From: Fidelibacterota bacterium
GTDB lineage: Bacteria > Pseudomonadota > Alphaproteobacteria > Rhodospirillales > Rhodospirillaceae
Reading direction: 5' to 3'
Length of the DNA stretch: 64,000 nucleotides
Assembly: GCA_947475295.1 (NCBI GenBank)
Contig: CANJLF010000004.1
Span: forward strand, 1 to 64,000
The position numbers were made by a program, and so were the translations under genes. The notes beneath the pieces are model-generated. The model saw only the letters and a list, made by a program, of their open reading frames with translations, had not been told where the DNA came from and did no database searches. Positions 35,036 to 46,275 of the stretch are shown in pieces. Each line of letters starts with the position of its first letter. The first letter of the stretch is position 1.

Positions 35036-35812
35036 TCAATTGCTATTCCGCTTATGGACCTGCTGCAGTCCGCGTAGCGTGAGGTCGGGGTCGATGTGCT
35101 CGATCACGGTGGTGGCTTCGGCGAACAAGGGCGCGAGACCGCCCGTGCCGACGACGGTCATCTTCTCGCCGCGTTCGGCCTTGATGCGCGTGACCAGGCC
35201 CTCGATGAGGCCGATGTAGCCCCAGAACACGCCCGAGGTCATGGCGGAAACGGTTGTCGTGCCGATGACGGGCGCGTTGCCCGGATTGACCACCGGCAGG
35301 CGCGGCAGCTGCGCCGTGGCCATGTGCAGGGCTTCCATGGAGAGATTGATCCCGGGCGCGATGCAGCCGCCGCAATAAGCGCCCGTGCCGTCCACCACGT
35401 CGAAGGTCGTGGCCGTGCCGAAGTCGATGACGATCAGCGGCCCGCCGTAGGTGGCGTGGGCGGCGATAGCATTGATGACGCGGTCCGAGCCGACTTCCTT
35501 GGGGTTGTCGACACGCACGGCGGTGCCGAGATCGAGGCCCGCATCGCCGATGAATTTCGGCGTGCAGTGAAAATAGGTCTCGCAGAGCTTCTTGAGATCG
35601 AAGTTCTTGTTGGGCACCACCGAGGCGACGATGGCGTACGTGATGGCGGCAGCGTCGAGACCGTCGCGTTCCAACAGCTGCGTCAGCCAGACGCCGTATT
35701 CGTCCGCGGTACGGTCGGTTTTGGTGGCGGCACGCCACTGGCCCTTGAGGTTGTCGCCGTCATAGACGGCAAAGACAACGTTGGTGTTTCCGCAGTCAAT
35801 CGCCAGCAGCAT
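35036..35812 (-). CDS. coaX: Type III pantothenate kinase
   Basis: CoaX (258 residues) phosphorylates pantothenate in the first step of CoA synthesis. It has the ASKHA fold: MLLAIDCGNTNVVFAVYDG (phosphate-1 loop) and VIDFGTATTFDVVDG (phosphate-2/catalytic). GGCIAPGINLSMEALHMATAQLP is the substrate loop. Unlike PanK-I it is not inhibited by CoA. The ATG at 35812 begins the fold directly. It overlaps birA by 17 bases, and the pairing of a biotin ligase with a CoA kinase is conserved in many bacteria. Confidence 0.96.
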   Translation of the reverse strand: MLLAIDCGNTNVVFAVYDGDNLKGQWRAATKTDRTADEYGVWLTQLLERDGLDAAAITYAIVASVVPNKNFDLKKLCETYFHCTPKFIGDAGLDLGTAVRVDNPKEVGSDRVINAIAAHATYGGPLIVIDFGTATTFDVVDGTGAYCGGCIAPGINLSMEALHMATAQLPRLPVVNPGNAPVIGTTTVSAMTSGVFWGYIGLIEGLVTRIKAERGEKMTVVGTGGLAPLFAEATTVIEHIDPDLTLRGLQQVHKRNSN

Positions 35813-36614
35813 TGAGGCCGTCCCCAAACAGCACATCCCCGGCGAGAATACGCCGCCGGCCTTTACGCGTCTCCAGCAACAATGCGCCGTCTTCGTCGAG
35901 GCCCACAAAGGTCCCGGATACGGCGCCTTCAGGTAAACCCACCGCGACATTGGATCCCACCGCTGGTCCGCAAGCACACCAGCGCGTGCGGATGGCGCCA
36001 AAGCCCTTCTCGCGCCAGATGGCGAGCCATTTATGGAGGCTGCGCGTCAGTACGGTCAGGACATGGGCGGGCGTGGTGTCGACGCCGTGAACGGACAGCG
36101 CCGTCGGCGGATAGGCGCCGGGGTCCAGATCGACCGACTGAAGATTGATGCCAATGCCGAGCACGATCCATGACCGCCCGTCGCCGTCCGAGACCATCTC
36201 GGGCAGGATGCCGCAGACCTTCTCGCCCTCGATCAACACATCGTTAGGCCACTTGCATGACACCTTGGGCTCGCCGGCGTTGTGGCGCGGCAGGTCCAGA
36301 ATGGTTTCGCGCACCGCCACTGCCGCGACAAAGCCGAGCTCCGGCGCGTGTGCGGCGTCTTCGGGGGCGGCGACGATGATCGAGACATAGACATTGCCGC
36401 GCGGGCTGGCCCAGACGCGCCCTGCCCGGCCGCGGCCTTCGGTTTGCGTGGCCGCCCAGACCATAAGGCCCTCCTGGACGTCGCCTTCCTGCTCGACAAT
36501 GCGCTTTAGGGCGGCGTTGGTGCTGTCCAGCGAGTCAAACCCCATGACCCGCCAGCCCGGCGGCAAATGGGGCTCGGGCGGCGCATGGGACGCTGTGAAC
36601 CAGGCTTGGGTCAA
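35796..36614 (-). CDS. birA: Biotin--[acetyl-CoA-carboxylase] ligase
   Basis: BirA (272 residues) activates biotin with ATP and attaches it to biotin carboxyl carrier protein. GWRVMGFDSLDSTNAALKRI opens the catalytic domain, TEGRGRAGRVWASPRGNVY is the biotinyl-AMP loop, and CKWPNDVLIEGEKVCGILPE holds the catalytic Lys and the PND motif. There is no N-terminal helix-turn-helix, so it is a monofunctional ligase without repressor role. The start codon is TTG (36614) with GAGG upstream. An ATG at 36545 would cut off the LPPGWRV strand that the family normally has. Confidence 0.93.
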   Translation of the reverse strand: MTQAWFTASHAPPEPHLPPGWRVMGFDSLDSTNAALKRIVEQEGDVQEGLMVWAATQTEGRGRAGRVWASPRGNVYVSIIVAAPEDAAHAPELGFVAAVAVRETILDLPRHNAGEPKVSCKWPNDVLIEGEKVCGILPEMVSDGDGRSWIVLGIGINLQSVDLDPGAYPPTALSVHGVDTTPAHVLTVLTRSLHKWLAIWREKGFGAIRTRWCACGPAVGSNVAVGLPEGAVSGTFVGLDEDGALLLETRKGRRRILAGDVLFGDGLNAAGD

Positions 36615-36655
36615 ACCCTGCCTCTAGGCAAAAAGATTAATTGCGAAACCGGCGT

Positions 36656-38104
36656 TTAGCCGAGAAACAGGGCTTTAGCCGCGGCTTCCGCACCGTTGAC
36701 CAGCGGCGCCGGTACGATGAAGAAAACCAGCATTAGAACGCTCGACACAGCCATGATGATCCCGGTGGTCAGGCCCGGCGGATCGAAAGCCTCGGCGGGC
36801 TCGTCGAAGTACATGATCTTGATCAGACGCAGGTAGTAGTAGGCGCCCACCACGCTGGCCAAAAGGCCGACGATAGCGAGTGTCACGAACCCTGCGTTCA
36901 CGGCCGCGACGAAGATGTAGAACTTGCCCAGAAAGCCCGCCATGGGCGGGATACCGGCCATGGAAAACATCAATACAGCCAAAGCCATAGCTACGCCTGG
37001 GTTGTTCTTGGACAGGCCCGCGAGATCACTGATCTGTTCGACGTATTTGCCTTTGACGCGCATCGACAGGATGACCGCGAAGGTGCCGACATTCATGAAC
37101 AGATAGACCAGCAGATAGAACAGAAGGCCGCGGGCGCCTTCCTCGTTACCCACCACCAGGCCGATCAGGGCATAGCCCACATGGCCGATGGAACTGTAGG
37201 CCATAAGCCGCTTGATGCTCTTTTGGGCGATGGCCGCAATGGAACCCCAGGCCATGGACAGAATGGAGATCAGGATGATGACCTGCTGCCATTGCTCGAT
37301 CATGGCGGCGAAGGGCCCCACCAGCACGCGTAGGAACAGGCAGAGGCCTGCGATCTTGGGGGCGATGGAGAAGAACGCGGTGATCGGCGTCGGCGCGCCT
37401 TCGTAGACGTCCGGCGTCCACATGTGGAAGGGCACGGCGGAGACCTTGAAGGCGAGGCCGGCGATGACAAACACCACGCCGACAATGATGCCGATGGTGT
37501 TGGGTCCGGATTTCACGGCGGCGGCGAGGCCGTCGAAGTTGGTCGTGCCGGCAAAACCGTAGACCAGCGAGGAGCCGTAAAGCAGCAGGCCCGAGGCCAG
37601 CGCGCCCAGCACAAAGTACTTCACGCCGGCTTCCGTGGCCCGCTGGCTGTCGCGGTGGAAGGCCGCCAGCACATAGAGGGACAGGCTCTGCAGCTCCAGG
37701 CCGACATAGAGCGAGATCAGGTCGTTGGCCGAGATCATCAGCATCATGCCGAGAGTGGCGAACAACACCAGGATCGGCAGCTCGAAGCGCGCGATTTTTT
37801 CGTCGTGCGCCCAGTCGTTGATGAGCAGCAACGTAAGGCCGGCGCCCAGCAGCGTCAGCACCTTGGCGAAGATCGTAAAGCCGTTGATGACGAACAGATG
37901 GTTGAAGGTCTGGAAATCATGCGTGCCGCGAATGGCCAGCCCGGCCGCGACCGCCATGACCACGACGATGATCCAGGTCACCAGAGTCGTCGAATCCTTG
38001 GTGCGGAACACGCCCAGCATCAAAAGCGCCAGGGCCGAGACGGCCATGAGGATTTCCGGATAGGCGGCGATGAAGGAGGGCAATTCCGTGGTGGGTATGG
38101 GCAT
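36656..38104 (-). CDS. nuoN: NADH-quinone oxidoreductase subunit N
   Basis: NuoN (482 residues) is one of the three antiporter-like proton-pumping subunits of the membrane arm of complex I. About 14 hydrophobic helices are visible. The conserved proton_antipo_M region includes AYSSIGHVGYALIGL and KVSAVPFHMWTPDVYEGAPT (with the pumping Lys and the Pro of the broken helix). Start MPIPTTELP at 38104. It is the last gene of the nuo operon. Confidence 0.95.
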   Translation of the reverse strand: MPIPTTELPSFIAAYPEILMAVSALALLMLGVFRTKDSTTLVTWIIVVVMAVAAGLAIRGTHDFQTFNHLFVINGFTIFAKVLTLLGAGLTLLLINDWAHDEKIARFELPILVLFATLGMMLMISANDLISLYVGLELQSLSLYVLAAFHRDSQRATEAGVKYFVLGALASGLLLYGSSLVYGFAGTTNFDGLAAAVKSGPNTIGIIVGVVFVIAGLAFKVSAVPFHMWTPDVYEGAPTPITAFFSIAPKIAGLCLFLRVLVGPFAAMIEQWQQVIILISILSMAWGSIAAIAQKSIKRLMAYSSIGHVGYALIGLVVGNEEGARGLLFYLLVYLFMNVGTFAVILSMRVKGKYVEQISDLAGLSKNNPGVAMALAVLMFSMAGIPPMAGFLGKFYIFVAAVNAGFVTLAIVGLLASVVGAYYYLRLIKIMYFDEPAEAFDPPGLTTGIIMAVSSVLMLVFFIVPAPLVNGAEAAAKALFLG

Positions 38105-38115
38105 GAGAGTCCTTC

Positions 38116-39675
38116 CTACCGCAACCACGCCAGGAGATTGCTGCCGAACGGCGCGATCTCCGCGGCCTTGGCCGCCAGTGCGTCATGATAGTTCTTCAAA
38201 AGATTGGCGACCGAGGCATCCATGACGTCGAGGAACGACATGGGGTAAATGCCCATCCACATCACCACGACAATGATCGGGGCGAGAATGGCGATTTCGC
38301 GGGGCTCCAGATCGAGCATTTCCTTGACGTCGGACTTGGTCAGCTCGCCGTAAACCACGCGGCGGTAGAGGTACAGCATATAAGCCGCGCCCAAGACCAC
38401 GCCCGTCGCCGCCAGCAGCGCGACCCAACTGCTGACCTGGAAGGTACCGGTAAGAACCAGGAACTCGCCGACAAAACCCGCCGTGCCCGGCAGACCGACC
38501 GAGGCCAGCATGAAAATCATGAAGGCGAAGGCGTACTTCGGCATGTTGTTGACGAGGCCGCCATAGCGGTCGATGTCGCGGGTATGCAAGCGGTCATAGA
38601 CCACGCCGACGCAAAGGAACAAGGCCGCCGAGACCACGCCGTGGGACAGCATCTGGAAGATGGCACCTTCCACGGCCTGCTGGGTGGCGGCAAACACGCC
38701 GATGGTGACATAGCCCATGTGGGCGACCGATGAATAAGCGATCAGCTTCTTCATGTCGGTCTGCACGAGCGCGACCAATGACGTGTAAATCACGGCAATG
38801 ACCGAAAGGCCGAAGACCAGCGGCGCGAAATAAAGCGAGGCATCGGGCAACATCGGCAGCGAGAAGCGCAAGAAGCCGTATCCGCCCATCTTCAGCAGCA
38901 CACCGGCCAGGATCACCGAGCCCGCCGTGGGCGCATCGACGTGGGCGTCCGGCAGCCATGTGTGTACCGGCCACATGGGCACCTTGACGGCGAAGGAGGC
39001 GAACATGCCGAGCCACAGCCAAAATTGGATGTCGCGGCTGAACTTGAAGGCCATCATTTCCGGAATGTCGGTGGTGCCGACCTGGAAGTACATGGCGAGT
39101 AAAGCCACCAGCAGCAGCACCGAGCCGGTCAGCGTGTAGAGGAAAAACTTGAAGGCCGAATAGACCCGCCGCCCGCCGCCCCACACACCGATGATGAGGA
39201 ACATGGGGATCAGCACGCCTTCAAAGAAGACGTAGAACAGCACCATGTCCATGGCGCAGAACATGCCGACCATCATGGTTTCCAGCACCAGGAAGGCGAT
39301 CATGTACTCGCGCACCATCTTCTGGATGGACTCCCACGAGGCCAGGATGCAAATCGGCGTCAGGAACGTGGACAAGAGCACGAACAGCATGGAAATGCCG
39401 TCGACGCCCATGTGATAGGAGATTTTATATTGCGGCAGCCAGGCGAAGCGCTCTTCGAACTGGAAGTTGGCGGTGCCGTTCTCGAACTGGAACCAGATCA
39501 CCAGCGACAGCAGGAAAGTGAACAGCGTGGTCCACAAGGCGACGTAACGCGACTGGCGCGCGACAACTTCGGCGTCGCCGCGAATCATCAGAATGAACAA
39601 GGCGCCCACGATCGGCAGGAACGTAATCGCCGACAGAATCGGCAAGTGGGTGATGAAGTTGGATAAGGCGGTCAT
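38116..39675 (-). CDS. nuoM: NADH-quinone oxidoreductase subunit M
   Basis: NuoM (519 residues) is the second antiporter-like subunit. [38 protein letters not shown] (TM5 with the conserved Glu), [20 protein letters not shown] and [17 protein letters not shown] are conserved. About 14 transmembrane helices. ATG start, 6 bases after the nuoL stop. Confidence 0.96.
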   Translation of the reverse strand: MTALSNFITHLPILSAITFLPIVGALFILMIRGDAEVVARQSRYVALWTTLFTFLLSLVIWFQFENGTANFQFEERFAWLPQYKISYHMGVDGISMLFVLLSTFLTPICILASWESIQKMVREYMIAFLVLETMMVGMFCAMDMVLFYVFFEGVLIPMFLIIGVWGGGRRVYSAFKFFLYTLTGSVLLLVALLAMYFQVGTTDIPEMMAFKFSRDIQFWLWLGMFASFAVKVPMWPVHTWLPDAHVDAPTAGSVILAGVLLKMGGYGFLRFSLPMLPDASLYFAPLVFGLSVIAVIYTSLVALVQTDMKKLIAYSSVAHMGYVTIGVFAATQQAVEGAIFQMLSHGVVSAALFLCVGVVYDRLHTRDIDRYGGLVNNMPKYAFAFMIFMLASVGLPGTAGFVGEFLVLTGTFQVSSWVALLAATGVVLGAAYMLYLYRRVVYGELTKSDVKEMLDLEPREIAILAPIIVVVMWMGIYPMSFLDVMDASVANLLKNYHDALAAKAAEIAPFGSNLLAWLR

Positions 39676-39681
39676 GACTCT

Positions 39682-41619
39682 CTACCCCGCCCGGCCAAGC
39701 ACGAACCACGACACAATGGCGGCGATGCCGATGATCATGGCGAAGGCGTAGTGATAGAGGTAGCCGCTCTGCACGCGGCCCAGGCGTCCGGCAAATAAGC
39801 CGGTGACCATCGAGATGCCGTCGGGTCCGAAACGGTCGATAACGCCGGTATCGCCGCGCTTCCACAGGAAGCGGCCGAGACGGAAGGCCGGGCGGACAAA
39901 CAGGAAGTTATACAACTCGTCGAAGTACCACTTGTTCAGAAGGAACTGGTAGACGCCGGGGAATGCGCCGGCGAGACGGCCCGGCAAATCGGGGCGGCGG
40001 ATGTAGAAGAGGTAAGCCCAGCCCAGACCGAGCAAGCTGACGATCAGCGGCAGCCATTGGATCAGGAACGGCACGTGTTCGGTGTGGGCGCGATGGATGC
40101 TGTCATGAGCCTCCAACACCTTGATGGCCTCGCCCCAGAAGTGTTCGCGGCCTTCGCCGATGAAGAGGTAACTGAAGGCGCCGCCGACGAATACAGCTCC
40201 CAAAGCAAGCCCGACAAGCGGCCCCAGCATTATCCAGGGGCTTTCGTGGATGTGCTCCATGGTGTGGTGGTCGGCGCGCGGGGCGCCGAAGAACGTGATG
40301 AAAATCAGACGCCAGGAGTAGAACGAGGTCAACAGGGCGACCAGGATCGTCATGAAGTAGGCGTAGTTGCCGACGCCGGTGTGGGCGGCGTGGGCCGCTT
40401 CAATGATCATGTCCTTGGAGAAGTAGCCCGAGAACGGCGGAATGCCGGTGATGGCGATGGTGCCGATGGTCATGACGGCGAACGTGATTGGGATCATGCG
40501 CCAGATGCCGCCCATCTTGCGGATGTCCTGCTCGTCGGACATGGCGTGAATGACCGAGCCGGCGGAAAGGAACAGCAGAGCCTTGAACCAAGCGTGGGTC
40601 ATGAGGTGGAAGATGCCGCCCTGATAGGCCGAAACGCCGCAGGCGACGAACATGTAACCCAGCTGCGAACAGGTCGAATAAGCGATGATGCGCTTGATGT
40701 CGTTCTGCACGGAGCCGACCGTGGCCGCGAAGAAGGCCGTGGTCGCGCCCAGGAAGGTCACGACGGCCAGCGCATTGGGCGCGTATTCAAACAGCGGCGA
40801 CATGCGCGCCACTAGGAACACGCCAGCGGTCACCATGGTCGCGGCATGGATCAGCGCCGAGACCGGCGTCGGGCCTTCCATGGCGTCCGGCAGCCAGGTG
40901 TGCAGGAACAACTGGGCCGATTTGCCCATGGCGCCGACGAACAGCAACAGACAGGTGATGGTGAGCGCGTGAGCGTGAATGCCGAAGAAGGTCACTTGCG
41001 CGTCCGCCTTCCCCTCCGCCGCGCCAAAAATCACGTCGAAGGACACCGCATCGAACAGGTAGTAGACCGCAAAGATGCCGAGCAGAAATCCGAAGTCGCC
41101 GACACGGTTGACGATGAAGGCTTTGATGGCGGCGGCGCAGGCCGAGGGCTTCTTGAACCAGAAGCCGATGAGCAGGTAGGACACGAGGCCCACCCCTTCC
41201 CAGCCGAAGAACAGCTGCACCAAGTTGTCGGCGGTCACCAGCATCAGCATGGCGAAGGTGAATAGCGACAAATAGGCCATGAAGCGCGGCTGGCTGTCGT
41301 CGTGGGACATATAGCCGCAGGCGTAGATATGGATCAGCGTCGAGACACAGGTGACGGTCATCACCATGACCGCCGACAGCGTGTCGTAGCGCAAGGCCCA
41401 CTGCGCCTCGAAGGTGCCCGAGGACAGGAAAGTCATAATGTTCACGACCTGCGTGTGACCCGCGATCGCGACGTCGTAGAAACTATAGATGCCGGCCAGC
41501 GCGGCCAGGCCGACAAAAAGGCAGGTAAAAATCTGCGACCCACGGACGCCAATCAGGCGTCCGAAGAAGCCGGCGATGAAAGCGCCCAGTAGAGGCAGGA
41601 ATACGGCAGCAGTCAGCAC
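39682..41619 (-). CDS. nuoL: NADH-quinone oxidoreductase subunit L
   Basis: NuoL (645 residues) is the distal antiporter-like subunit, ending in the long lateral amphipathic helix that runs along the membrane arm. GWEGVGLVSYLLIGFW is the conserved TM5 region with its key Glu. SAQLFLHTWLPDAMEGPTPV and AYSTCSQLGYMFVACGV follow. The start codon is GTG. The length is within the family range. Confidence 0.96.
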   Translation of the reverse strand: MLTAAVFLPLLGAFIAGFFGRLIGVRGSQIFTCLFVGLAALAGIYSFYDVAIAGHTQVVNIMTFLSSGTFEAQWALRYDTLSAVMVMTVTCVSTLIHIYACGYMSHDDSQPRFMAYLSLFTFAMLMLVTADNLVQLFFGWEGVGLVSYLLIGFWFKKPSACAAAIKAFIVNRVGDFGFLLGIFAVYYLFDAVSFDVIFGAAEGKADAQVTFFGIHAHALTITCLLLFVGAMGKSAQLFLHTWLPDAMEGPTPVSALIHAATMVTAGVFLVARMSPLFEYAPNALAVVTFLGATTAFFAATVGSVQNDIKRIIAYSTCSQLGYMFVACGVSAYQGGIFHLMTHAWFKALLFLSAGSVIHAMSDEQDIRKMGGIWRMIPITFAVMTIGTIAITGIPPFSGYFSKDMIIEAAHAAHTGVGNYAYFMTILVALLTSFYSWRLIFITFFGAPRADHHTMEHIHESPWIMLGPLVGLALGAVFVGGAFSYLFIGEGREHFWGEAIKVLEAHDSIHRAHTEHVPFLIQWLPLIVSLLGLGWAYLFYIRRPDLPGRLAGAFPGVYQFLLNKWYFDELYNFLFVRPAFRLGRFLWKRGDTGVIDRFGPDGISMVTGLFAGRLGRVQSGYLYHYAFAMIIGIAAIVSWFVLGRAG

Positions 41620-41626
41620 GGGTGCC

Positions 41627-41968
41627 CTAGCCTTTCATCTCGTTAATATCTTCAACTTCGATCGAGCGCCGGTTGCGGTAGAACACCACGACGATGGCAA
41701 GCCCGATGGCCGCCTCCGCCGCCGCCACCGTCAGCACCAGCATGGTGAACACCTGGCCCACCAGATCGCCCAGGAAACTTGAGAACGCGACAAGATTGAC
41801 GTTCACCGCGAGCAGCATCAGCTCGATGGACATCATAATGACGATCAGGTTTTTGCGGTTCAGGAAGATGCCGAAGATGCCCAGCGTGAACAGGATCGCG
41901 CTGACCGTGAGGTAATGGCTGAGACCAATCGTCAAGAAGCCGCCGGCAGCGGCTGCGTGCTCGCTCAT
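41627..41968 (-). CDS. nuoK: NADH-quinone oxidoreductase subunit K
   Basis: NuoK (113 residues) is a three-helix membrane subunit. It carries the conserved Glu in [18 protein letters not shown] and the second Glu in [15 protein letters not shown], both in the proton path. The family core begins at [20 protein letters not shown]; the first ~13 residues ([13 protein letters not shown]) are an extension compared with the common ~102-residue length. The ATG overlaps the nuoJ stop (ATGA). Confidence 0.95.
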   Translation of the reverse strand: MSEHAAAAGGFLTIGLSHYLTVSAILFTLGIFGIFLNRKNLIVIMMSIELMLLAVNVNLVAFSSFLGDLVGQVFTMLVLTVAAAEAAIGLAIVVVFYRNRRSIEVEDINEMKG

Positions 41969-42582
41969 GACAGCCCCTTTCCGGAGGGCACCTGAACCAA
42001 GGTGACGGTGTCTTGAGAGTCGCGGGCGACCTGATCGGAAATCTTCTGTTTGCGTACGCCAGTGCGGCGGCGCAGCGTCAGCACGATGGCGCCGATCATG
42101 GCCACCAGCAGCACCAGGCCCGAGACCTGGAACAGATAGGCGTAGTCGGTATAAAGGATGCGGCCCAGCGCCTCGGTGTTGGTGACGATGCCCGGGTTGG
42201 GGGTCGGGAACACGCGCAATTGCTCGGCTTGCGGGGCCATGGTCCAGCCGCCGAAGACCACCGCCAGCTCGATCAGCAGGATGACGCCGATGAGCGCACC
42301 CACCGGCAGATATTTCAGGAATCCCTCGCGCAGCATGATGACGTTGATGTCGAGCATCATCACCACGAACAGGAACAAGACCGCCACGGCGCCGACGTAG
42401 ACCACCACCAGGATCATGGCAACGAACTCGGCGCCCAGCAGCACGAACAGCGCGGCGGCGTTAAAGAAGGTGAAGATCAGCCACAAGACCGAATGCACCG
42501 GATTGCGCTGAAAGATCACGTTCAGCGCGCCGACCACGGCCATGAATGAGAATAGGTAGAACGCCAGTGATGCAATGATCAT
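41965..42582 (-). CDS. nuoJ: NADH-quinone oxidoreductase subunit J
   Basis: NuoJ (205 residues) is a five-helix subunit at the junction of the membrane arm. It holds the conserved [20 protein letters not shown] and the TM3 pi-bulge region [21 protein letters not shown] hydrophilic C-terminal tail (about 165-205) follows. It is separated from nuoI by 87 nt without other features. Confidence 0.95.
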   Translation of the reverse strand: MIIASLAFYLFSFMAVVGALNVIFQRNPVHSVLWLIFTFFNAAALFVLLGAEFVAMILVVVYVGAVAVLFLFVVMMLDINVIMLREGFLKYLPVGALIGVILLIELAVVFGGWTMAPQAEQLRVFPTPNPGIVTNTEALGRILYTDYAYLFQVSGLVLLVAMIGAIVLTLRRRTGVRKQKISDQVARDSQDTVTLVQVPSGKGLS

Positions 42583-42669
42583 GCGCGTCTTCCCCCTCTC
42601 TGGCCCTGTCTTACGTTTTGAATCAACCCCGTCATCCCACTTCTTTCAGCTTGCTTACCGGCCCGTTAC

Positions 42670-43158
42670 TTACCGATACGGCGCGTTCATTTCCAAACGC
42701 TTCGCCAGTTCCCGCTCCCAGCGGTCGCCGTTGGCCAGCAGCTTGTCCTTGTTGTAGAGCAACTCGTCGTGCGTCTCAGTGGCGAACTCGAAGTTCGGCC
42801 CTTCGACGATGGCGTCCACCGGGCAAGCTTCTTCGCAGAAGCCGCAGTAGATGCATTTGGTCATGTCGATGTCGTAGCGCGTGGTGCGGCGGCTGCCGTC
42901 GCCGCGCGACTCGGCCTCGATGGTGATGGCCTGGGCCGGGCAAATGGCTTCGCACAGTTTACAGGCGATGCAGCGTTCTTCGCCGTTGGGATAACGGCGC
43001 AGCGCATGCTCGCCGCGGAAACGGGGCGAGAGCGGTCCTTTTTCGTACGGATAGTTGATCGTCACCTTGGGCATGAACATGTATTTCAACGTCAGCCACA
43101 TGCCGGAGACGATTTCACCGAGCAGGACCGTGCGGGCGGAGTTATCGAGAAATGCCAT
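42670..43158 (-). CDS. nuoI: NADH-quinone oxidoreductase subunit I (2x[4Fe-4S])
   Basis: NuoI (162 residues) carries clusters N6a and N6b, the last relay before N2. Two ferredoxin motifs are intact: [19 protein letters not shown] and [19 protein letters not shown]. The N-terminal amphipathic part ([20 protein letters not shown]) and [17 protein letters not shown] are typical of the proteobacterial/mitochondrial TYKY subunit. Confidence 0.97.
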   Translation of the reverse strand: MAFLDNSARTVLLGEIVSGMWLTLKYMFMPKVTINYPYEKGPLSPRFRGEHALRRYPNGEERCIACKLCEAICPAQAITIEAESRGDGSRRTTRYDIDMTKCIYCGFCEEACPVDAIVEGPNFEFATETHDELLYNKDKLLANGDRWERELAKRLEMNAPYR

Positions 43159-43182
43159 CAGAACTTTCCTTCCTTACCGGGC

Positions 43183-44193
43183 TCAGTTCGCCAGCTTCCC
43201 GGTGTAAACCAGGAAACCGGCGGTGAGGATGAGCCACACCAAGGATAACGGCAGGAACACTTTCCAGCCGAGGCGCATAAGTTGGTCGTAGCGGTAGCGC
43301 GGCAGCGTCGCGCGCACCCAGATGAACACGAACAGGCAGAAGGCGATCTTCATCGCGAACCAGACGATGCCCGGCACCCAGGTGAACGGAATGAAGTTGA
43401 AGGGTGCGAGCCAGCCGCCCAGGAACAAGGTGGTCACCAGCGCCGACATGGCGATCATGTTGATGTATTCGCCGAGGAAGAACAGCGCGAAGGACATCGA
43501 CGAGTATTCGGTCATGAAGCCCGCGACCAGTTCAGATTCCGCTTCCGGCAAGTCGAAGGGGTGGCGGTTGGTTTCCGCCAGCACCGAAATGAAAAACAGG
43601 ATGAACATCGGAAAGTGCGGTATGAAAAACCACATGCCTTCCTGCGCTTCGACGACTTTGGTGAGGTTCAGCGAACCCGCCGTCAGCAAGACCGAGATCA
43701 TCACAAAGCCGATGGAGACTTCGTAGGACACCATCTGCGCCGCCGAGCGCATGGCGCCCAGGAAAGCGTAACGGCTGTTGGAGGCCCAGCCGGCCATGAC
43801 GATGCCGTAGACGCCGAGCGACGAGATCGCAAACAGGTACAAGACACCGACGTTGAGGTTGGAGATGTACCAGCCGGCGCTGACCGGGATCACCGCCCAG
43901 CCCAAAAGCGACAGCGAGAACGTCACCATGGGGGCGAGGAAAAACACCACGGGGCTGGCGCCCGTCGGGATCACGGTTTCCTTGAACAGCAGCTTTACGG
44001 CGTCGGCGAAGGGCTGCAGCAGACCGAACGGCCCGATGACATTGGGACCAATGCGCAGCTGCATGGCACCGATGATGCGGCGTTCCGCCAGCGTCAGGAA
44101 CGCCATGGTCAGCGCCACGGGAATGACGAACAGCAGGATCTTGAGAACGATCCAGATCCCCGGCCAGGCGAAATCAGTCCAAAACTCAGCCAT
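43183..44193 (-). CDS. nuoH: NADH-quinone oxidoreductase subunit H
   Basis: NuoH (336 residues) is the eight-helix membrane subunit forming most of the quinone chamber. [20 protein letters not shown] is the hallmark loop facing NuoB/Nuo[21 protein letters not shown] supplies the conserved acidic residues. [20 protein letters not shown] is near the end. The ATG overlaps the nuoG stop by 8 bases. Confidence 0.97.
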   Translation of the reverse strand: MAEFWTDFAWPGIWIVLKILLFVIPVALTMAFLTLAERRIIGAMQLRIGPNVIGPFGLLQPFADAVKLLFKETVIPTGASPVVFFLAPMVTFSLSLLGWAVIPVSAGWYISNLNVGVLYLFAISSLGVYGIVMAGWASNSRYAFLGAMRSAAQMVSYEVSIGFVMISVLLTAGSLNLTKVVEAQEGMWFFIPHFPMFILFFISVLAETNRHPFDLPEAESELVAGFMTEYSSMSFALFFLGEYINMIAMSALVTTLFLGGWLAPFNFIPFTWVPGIVWFAMKIAFCLFVFIWVRATLPRYRYDQLMRLGWKVFLPLSLVWLILTAGFLVYTGKLAN

Positions 44194-46252
44194 GTGTGCC
44201 CGTCATCTGCTTGGAGCCAGCCAACACAAATTCTTCCGTACATTGCGCCATGGTGCGCGACGCGCGGCTGATGGGGTCGGTCATGTAATAGTTCTTCACC
44301 GGATAGTCGAAGCCGGTGGCGGCGACCGCTCCGGCAGCGCCGAAAGGTTTCCAATCGGCGGCCTGCGCCTTGTCCACACCCGAGAAAAGTGGGTTCACAT
44401 AATACATGCGCGCGCGCACCTGGCCGATGCTGTCGTAGGGGAGCGTCTTGCCGAGTTTTTCCGACAGGGCGCGGATGATCGTCCAGTCCTCGCGGGCGTC
44501 GCCCGGCGGGAACACGGCGCGAAGCCCGCGCTGCACGCGGCCTTCGGTGTTGACGTAGGTACCGTCTTTTTCGGTATAGGCCGCGCCCGGCAGAACGACG
44601 TCGGCGCGATGCGCGCCGCGGTCGCCATGATGCCCCTGATAAATCACGAAGGCTTTGCCGAGCTTAGCGGTGTTGATTTCATCGGCGCCGAGCAAGTAAA
44701 CCGCTTCGATCTCGCCGCCGCTGGCACCGGCCAGAATGCCGCGTGTGTCTTTACCGCCTGCGCCCGGCACGAAGCCAAGATCGAGGCCGCCGACGCGGGA
44801 GGCGGCCGTATGAAGTACGTTGAAACCGTTCCAGCCGTCTTTGACCAGGCCGCAGTTATCGGCGACTGATTTGGCAGCCGCGAGAACCGCCGCGCCGTCG
44901 GCGCGGGTCAGCGCGGCCATGCCGACGATGATCATCGGCTTCTTGGCGCTCTTCAGTGTCGCCGCAAACGGATGCGAGCCGTCGGCGATCCTGGACAAAA
45001 GACCGGCGTCGGCGCCGAGATGTTCATATTTATATGTGAGGTCGATGGCATCGCCGACTGTCGCAATGGCAACGCCGCCGCGCAGGTAGCGCTTGCGGAT
45101 ACGAGCGTTCAGCACCGGCGCTTCTTTGCGCGGATTGGAACCTACAATCAGGATCGCATCGGCCTGTTCGATACCGGCAATGGTGGAGTTGAAGATGTAA
45201 GACGCGCGCACGGACGGATCGAGTGCCGCGCCGTCTTGGCGGCAATCGAGATTGCCTGAGCCCAGCGCCGTCAACAGGTCCTTCAGCACCATCATGGACT
45301 CAGCGTCGACGGTGTCGCCGGCCAGCGCCGCGATCTTGCTGCCAGGAAGGCCTTTGATCTTGGTGACGATGGCGCCGAAAGCTTCGTCCCAGCTCGCCGG
45401 CTGAAGTTTGCCGTTCTTGCGCACGTAAGGTTGATCGAGGCGCTGATAACGCAGACCATCGACCGCGTGGCGGCTCTTATCGGCCATCCATTCTTCGTTG
45501 ACGTCTTCGTTGACGCGCGGCAGCACGCGCAGGACGACACGCCCGCGCGCGTCGAGGCGCACGTTGGTGCCGACGGCGTCCATGACATCGACGGACTCGG
45601 TCTTGCGCAATTCCCAGGGCCGCGCGTTGAAGGCGTAAGGCTTGCTGGTCAGCGCGCCCACCGGGCACAGATCGACGACGTTGCCCGACAATTCGGACGA
45701 CAAGGCGCCTTCGAGATAGGTGGTGATCTCCATGTCCTCGCCGCGGCCCGTCGCACCCAGTTGCGGCACGCCGGCCACTTCGGTCGCAAAGCGCACGCAG
45801 CGCGTACAATGGATGCAGCGGGTCATGACGGTTTCGACAACCGGACCCATGTATTTGTCTTTGACGGCGCGCTTGTTCTCGTGGAAGCGGCCGCGATCGA
45901 AGCCGTAGGCCATGGCTTGGTCTTGCAGATCGCATTCGCCGCCCTGATCGCAGATGGGACAATCGAGCGGATGGTTGATGAGCAGAAATTCCATGACGCC
46001 GCCGCGCGCCTTGTTGGCGCGGTCGGACTTGGTGTGCACGACCATGCCCTCGCCCACCGGCATGGCGCAGGAGGCCACGGGCTTGGGCGACTTCTCGACG
46101 TCCACCAGGCACATGCGGCAGTTGCCGGCGATGCTAAGACGGTCGTGATAGCAGAAACGCGGAATTTCCACGCCAACCGATTCCGCCGCCTGGAGGATGG
46201 TGGTGTTGGGCGGAACTTCGACCGCGATCCCGTCGATAGTCAGCTTCGGCAT
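44186..46252 (-). CDS. nuoG: NADH-quinone oxidoreductase subunit G (iron-sulfur)
   Basis: NuoG (688 residues) holds several Fe-S clusters of the peripheral arm. The N-terminal [2Fe-2S] ligands are in [20 protein letters not shown] and VASCAMPV. The His-Cys3 cluster is in [21 protein letters not shown] [4Fe-4S] site is [16 protein letters not shown] with [13 protein letters not shown] molybdopterin-oxidoreductase-like domain without cofactor follows (about 220-610). The length is typical of alphaproteobacteria and shorter than E. coli NuoG. Confidence 0.96.
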   Translation of the reverse strand: MPKLTIDGIAVEVPPNTTILQAAESVGVEIPRFCYHDRLSIAGNCRMCLVDVEKSPKPVASCAMPVGEGMVVHTKSDRANKARGGVMEFLLINHPLDCPICDQGGECDLQDQAMAYGFDRGRFHENKRAVKDKYMGPVVETVMTRCIHCTRCVRFATEVAGVPQLGATGRGEDMEITTYLEGALSSELSGNVVDLCPVGALTSKPYAFNARPWELRKTESVDVMDAVGTNVRLDARGRVVLRVLPRVNEDVNEEWMADKSRHAVDGLRYQRLDQPYVRKNGKLQPASWDEAFGAIVTKIKGLPGSKIAALAGDTVDAESMMVLKDLLTALGSGNLDCRQDGAALDPSVRASYIFNSTIAGIEQADAILIVGSNPRKEAPVLNARIRKRYLRGGVAIATVGDAIDLTYKYEHLGADAGLLSRIADGSHPFAATLKSAKKPMIIVGMAALTRADGAAVLAAAKSVADNCGLVKDGWNGFNVLHTAASRVGGLDLGFVPGAGGKDTRGILAGASGGEIEAVYLLGADEINTAKLGKAFVIYQGHHGDRGAHRADVVLPGAAYTEKDGTYVNTEGRVQRGLRAVFPPGDAREDWTIIRALSEKLGKTLPYDSIGQVRARMYYVNPLFSGVDKAQAADWKPFGAAGAVAATGFDYPVKNYYMTDPISRASRTMAQCTEEFVLAGSKQMTGTHG

Positions 46253-46275
46253 ATTCTTTCCCCTGCCCCGTCCGC

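Noticed and set aside
33361-35082. Long open frame (573 codons) on the plus strand opposite rnj
   Set aside because: Antisense shadow of RNase J, with no family motifs and no ribosome binding site. Similar long antisense frames occur opposite bamA (11058-12686), dnaE and several nuo genes and were dismissed for the same reason.
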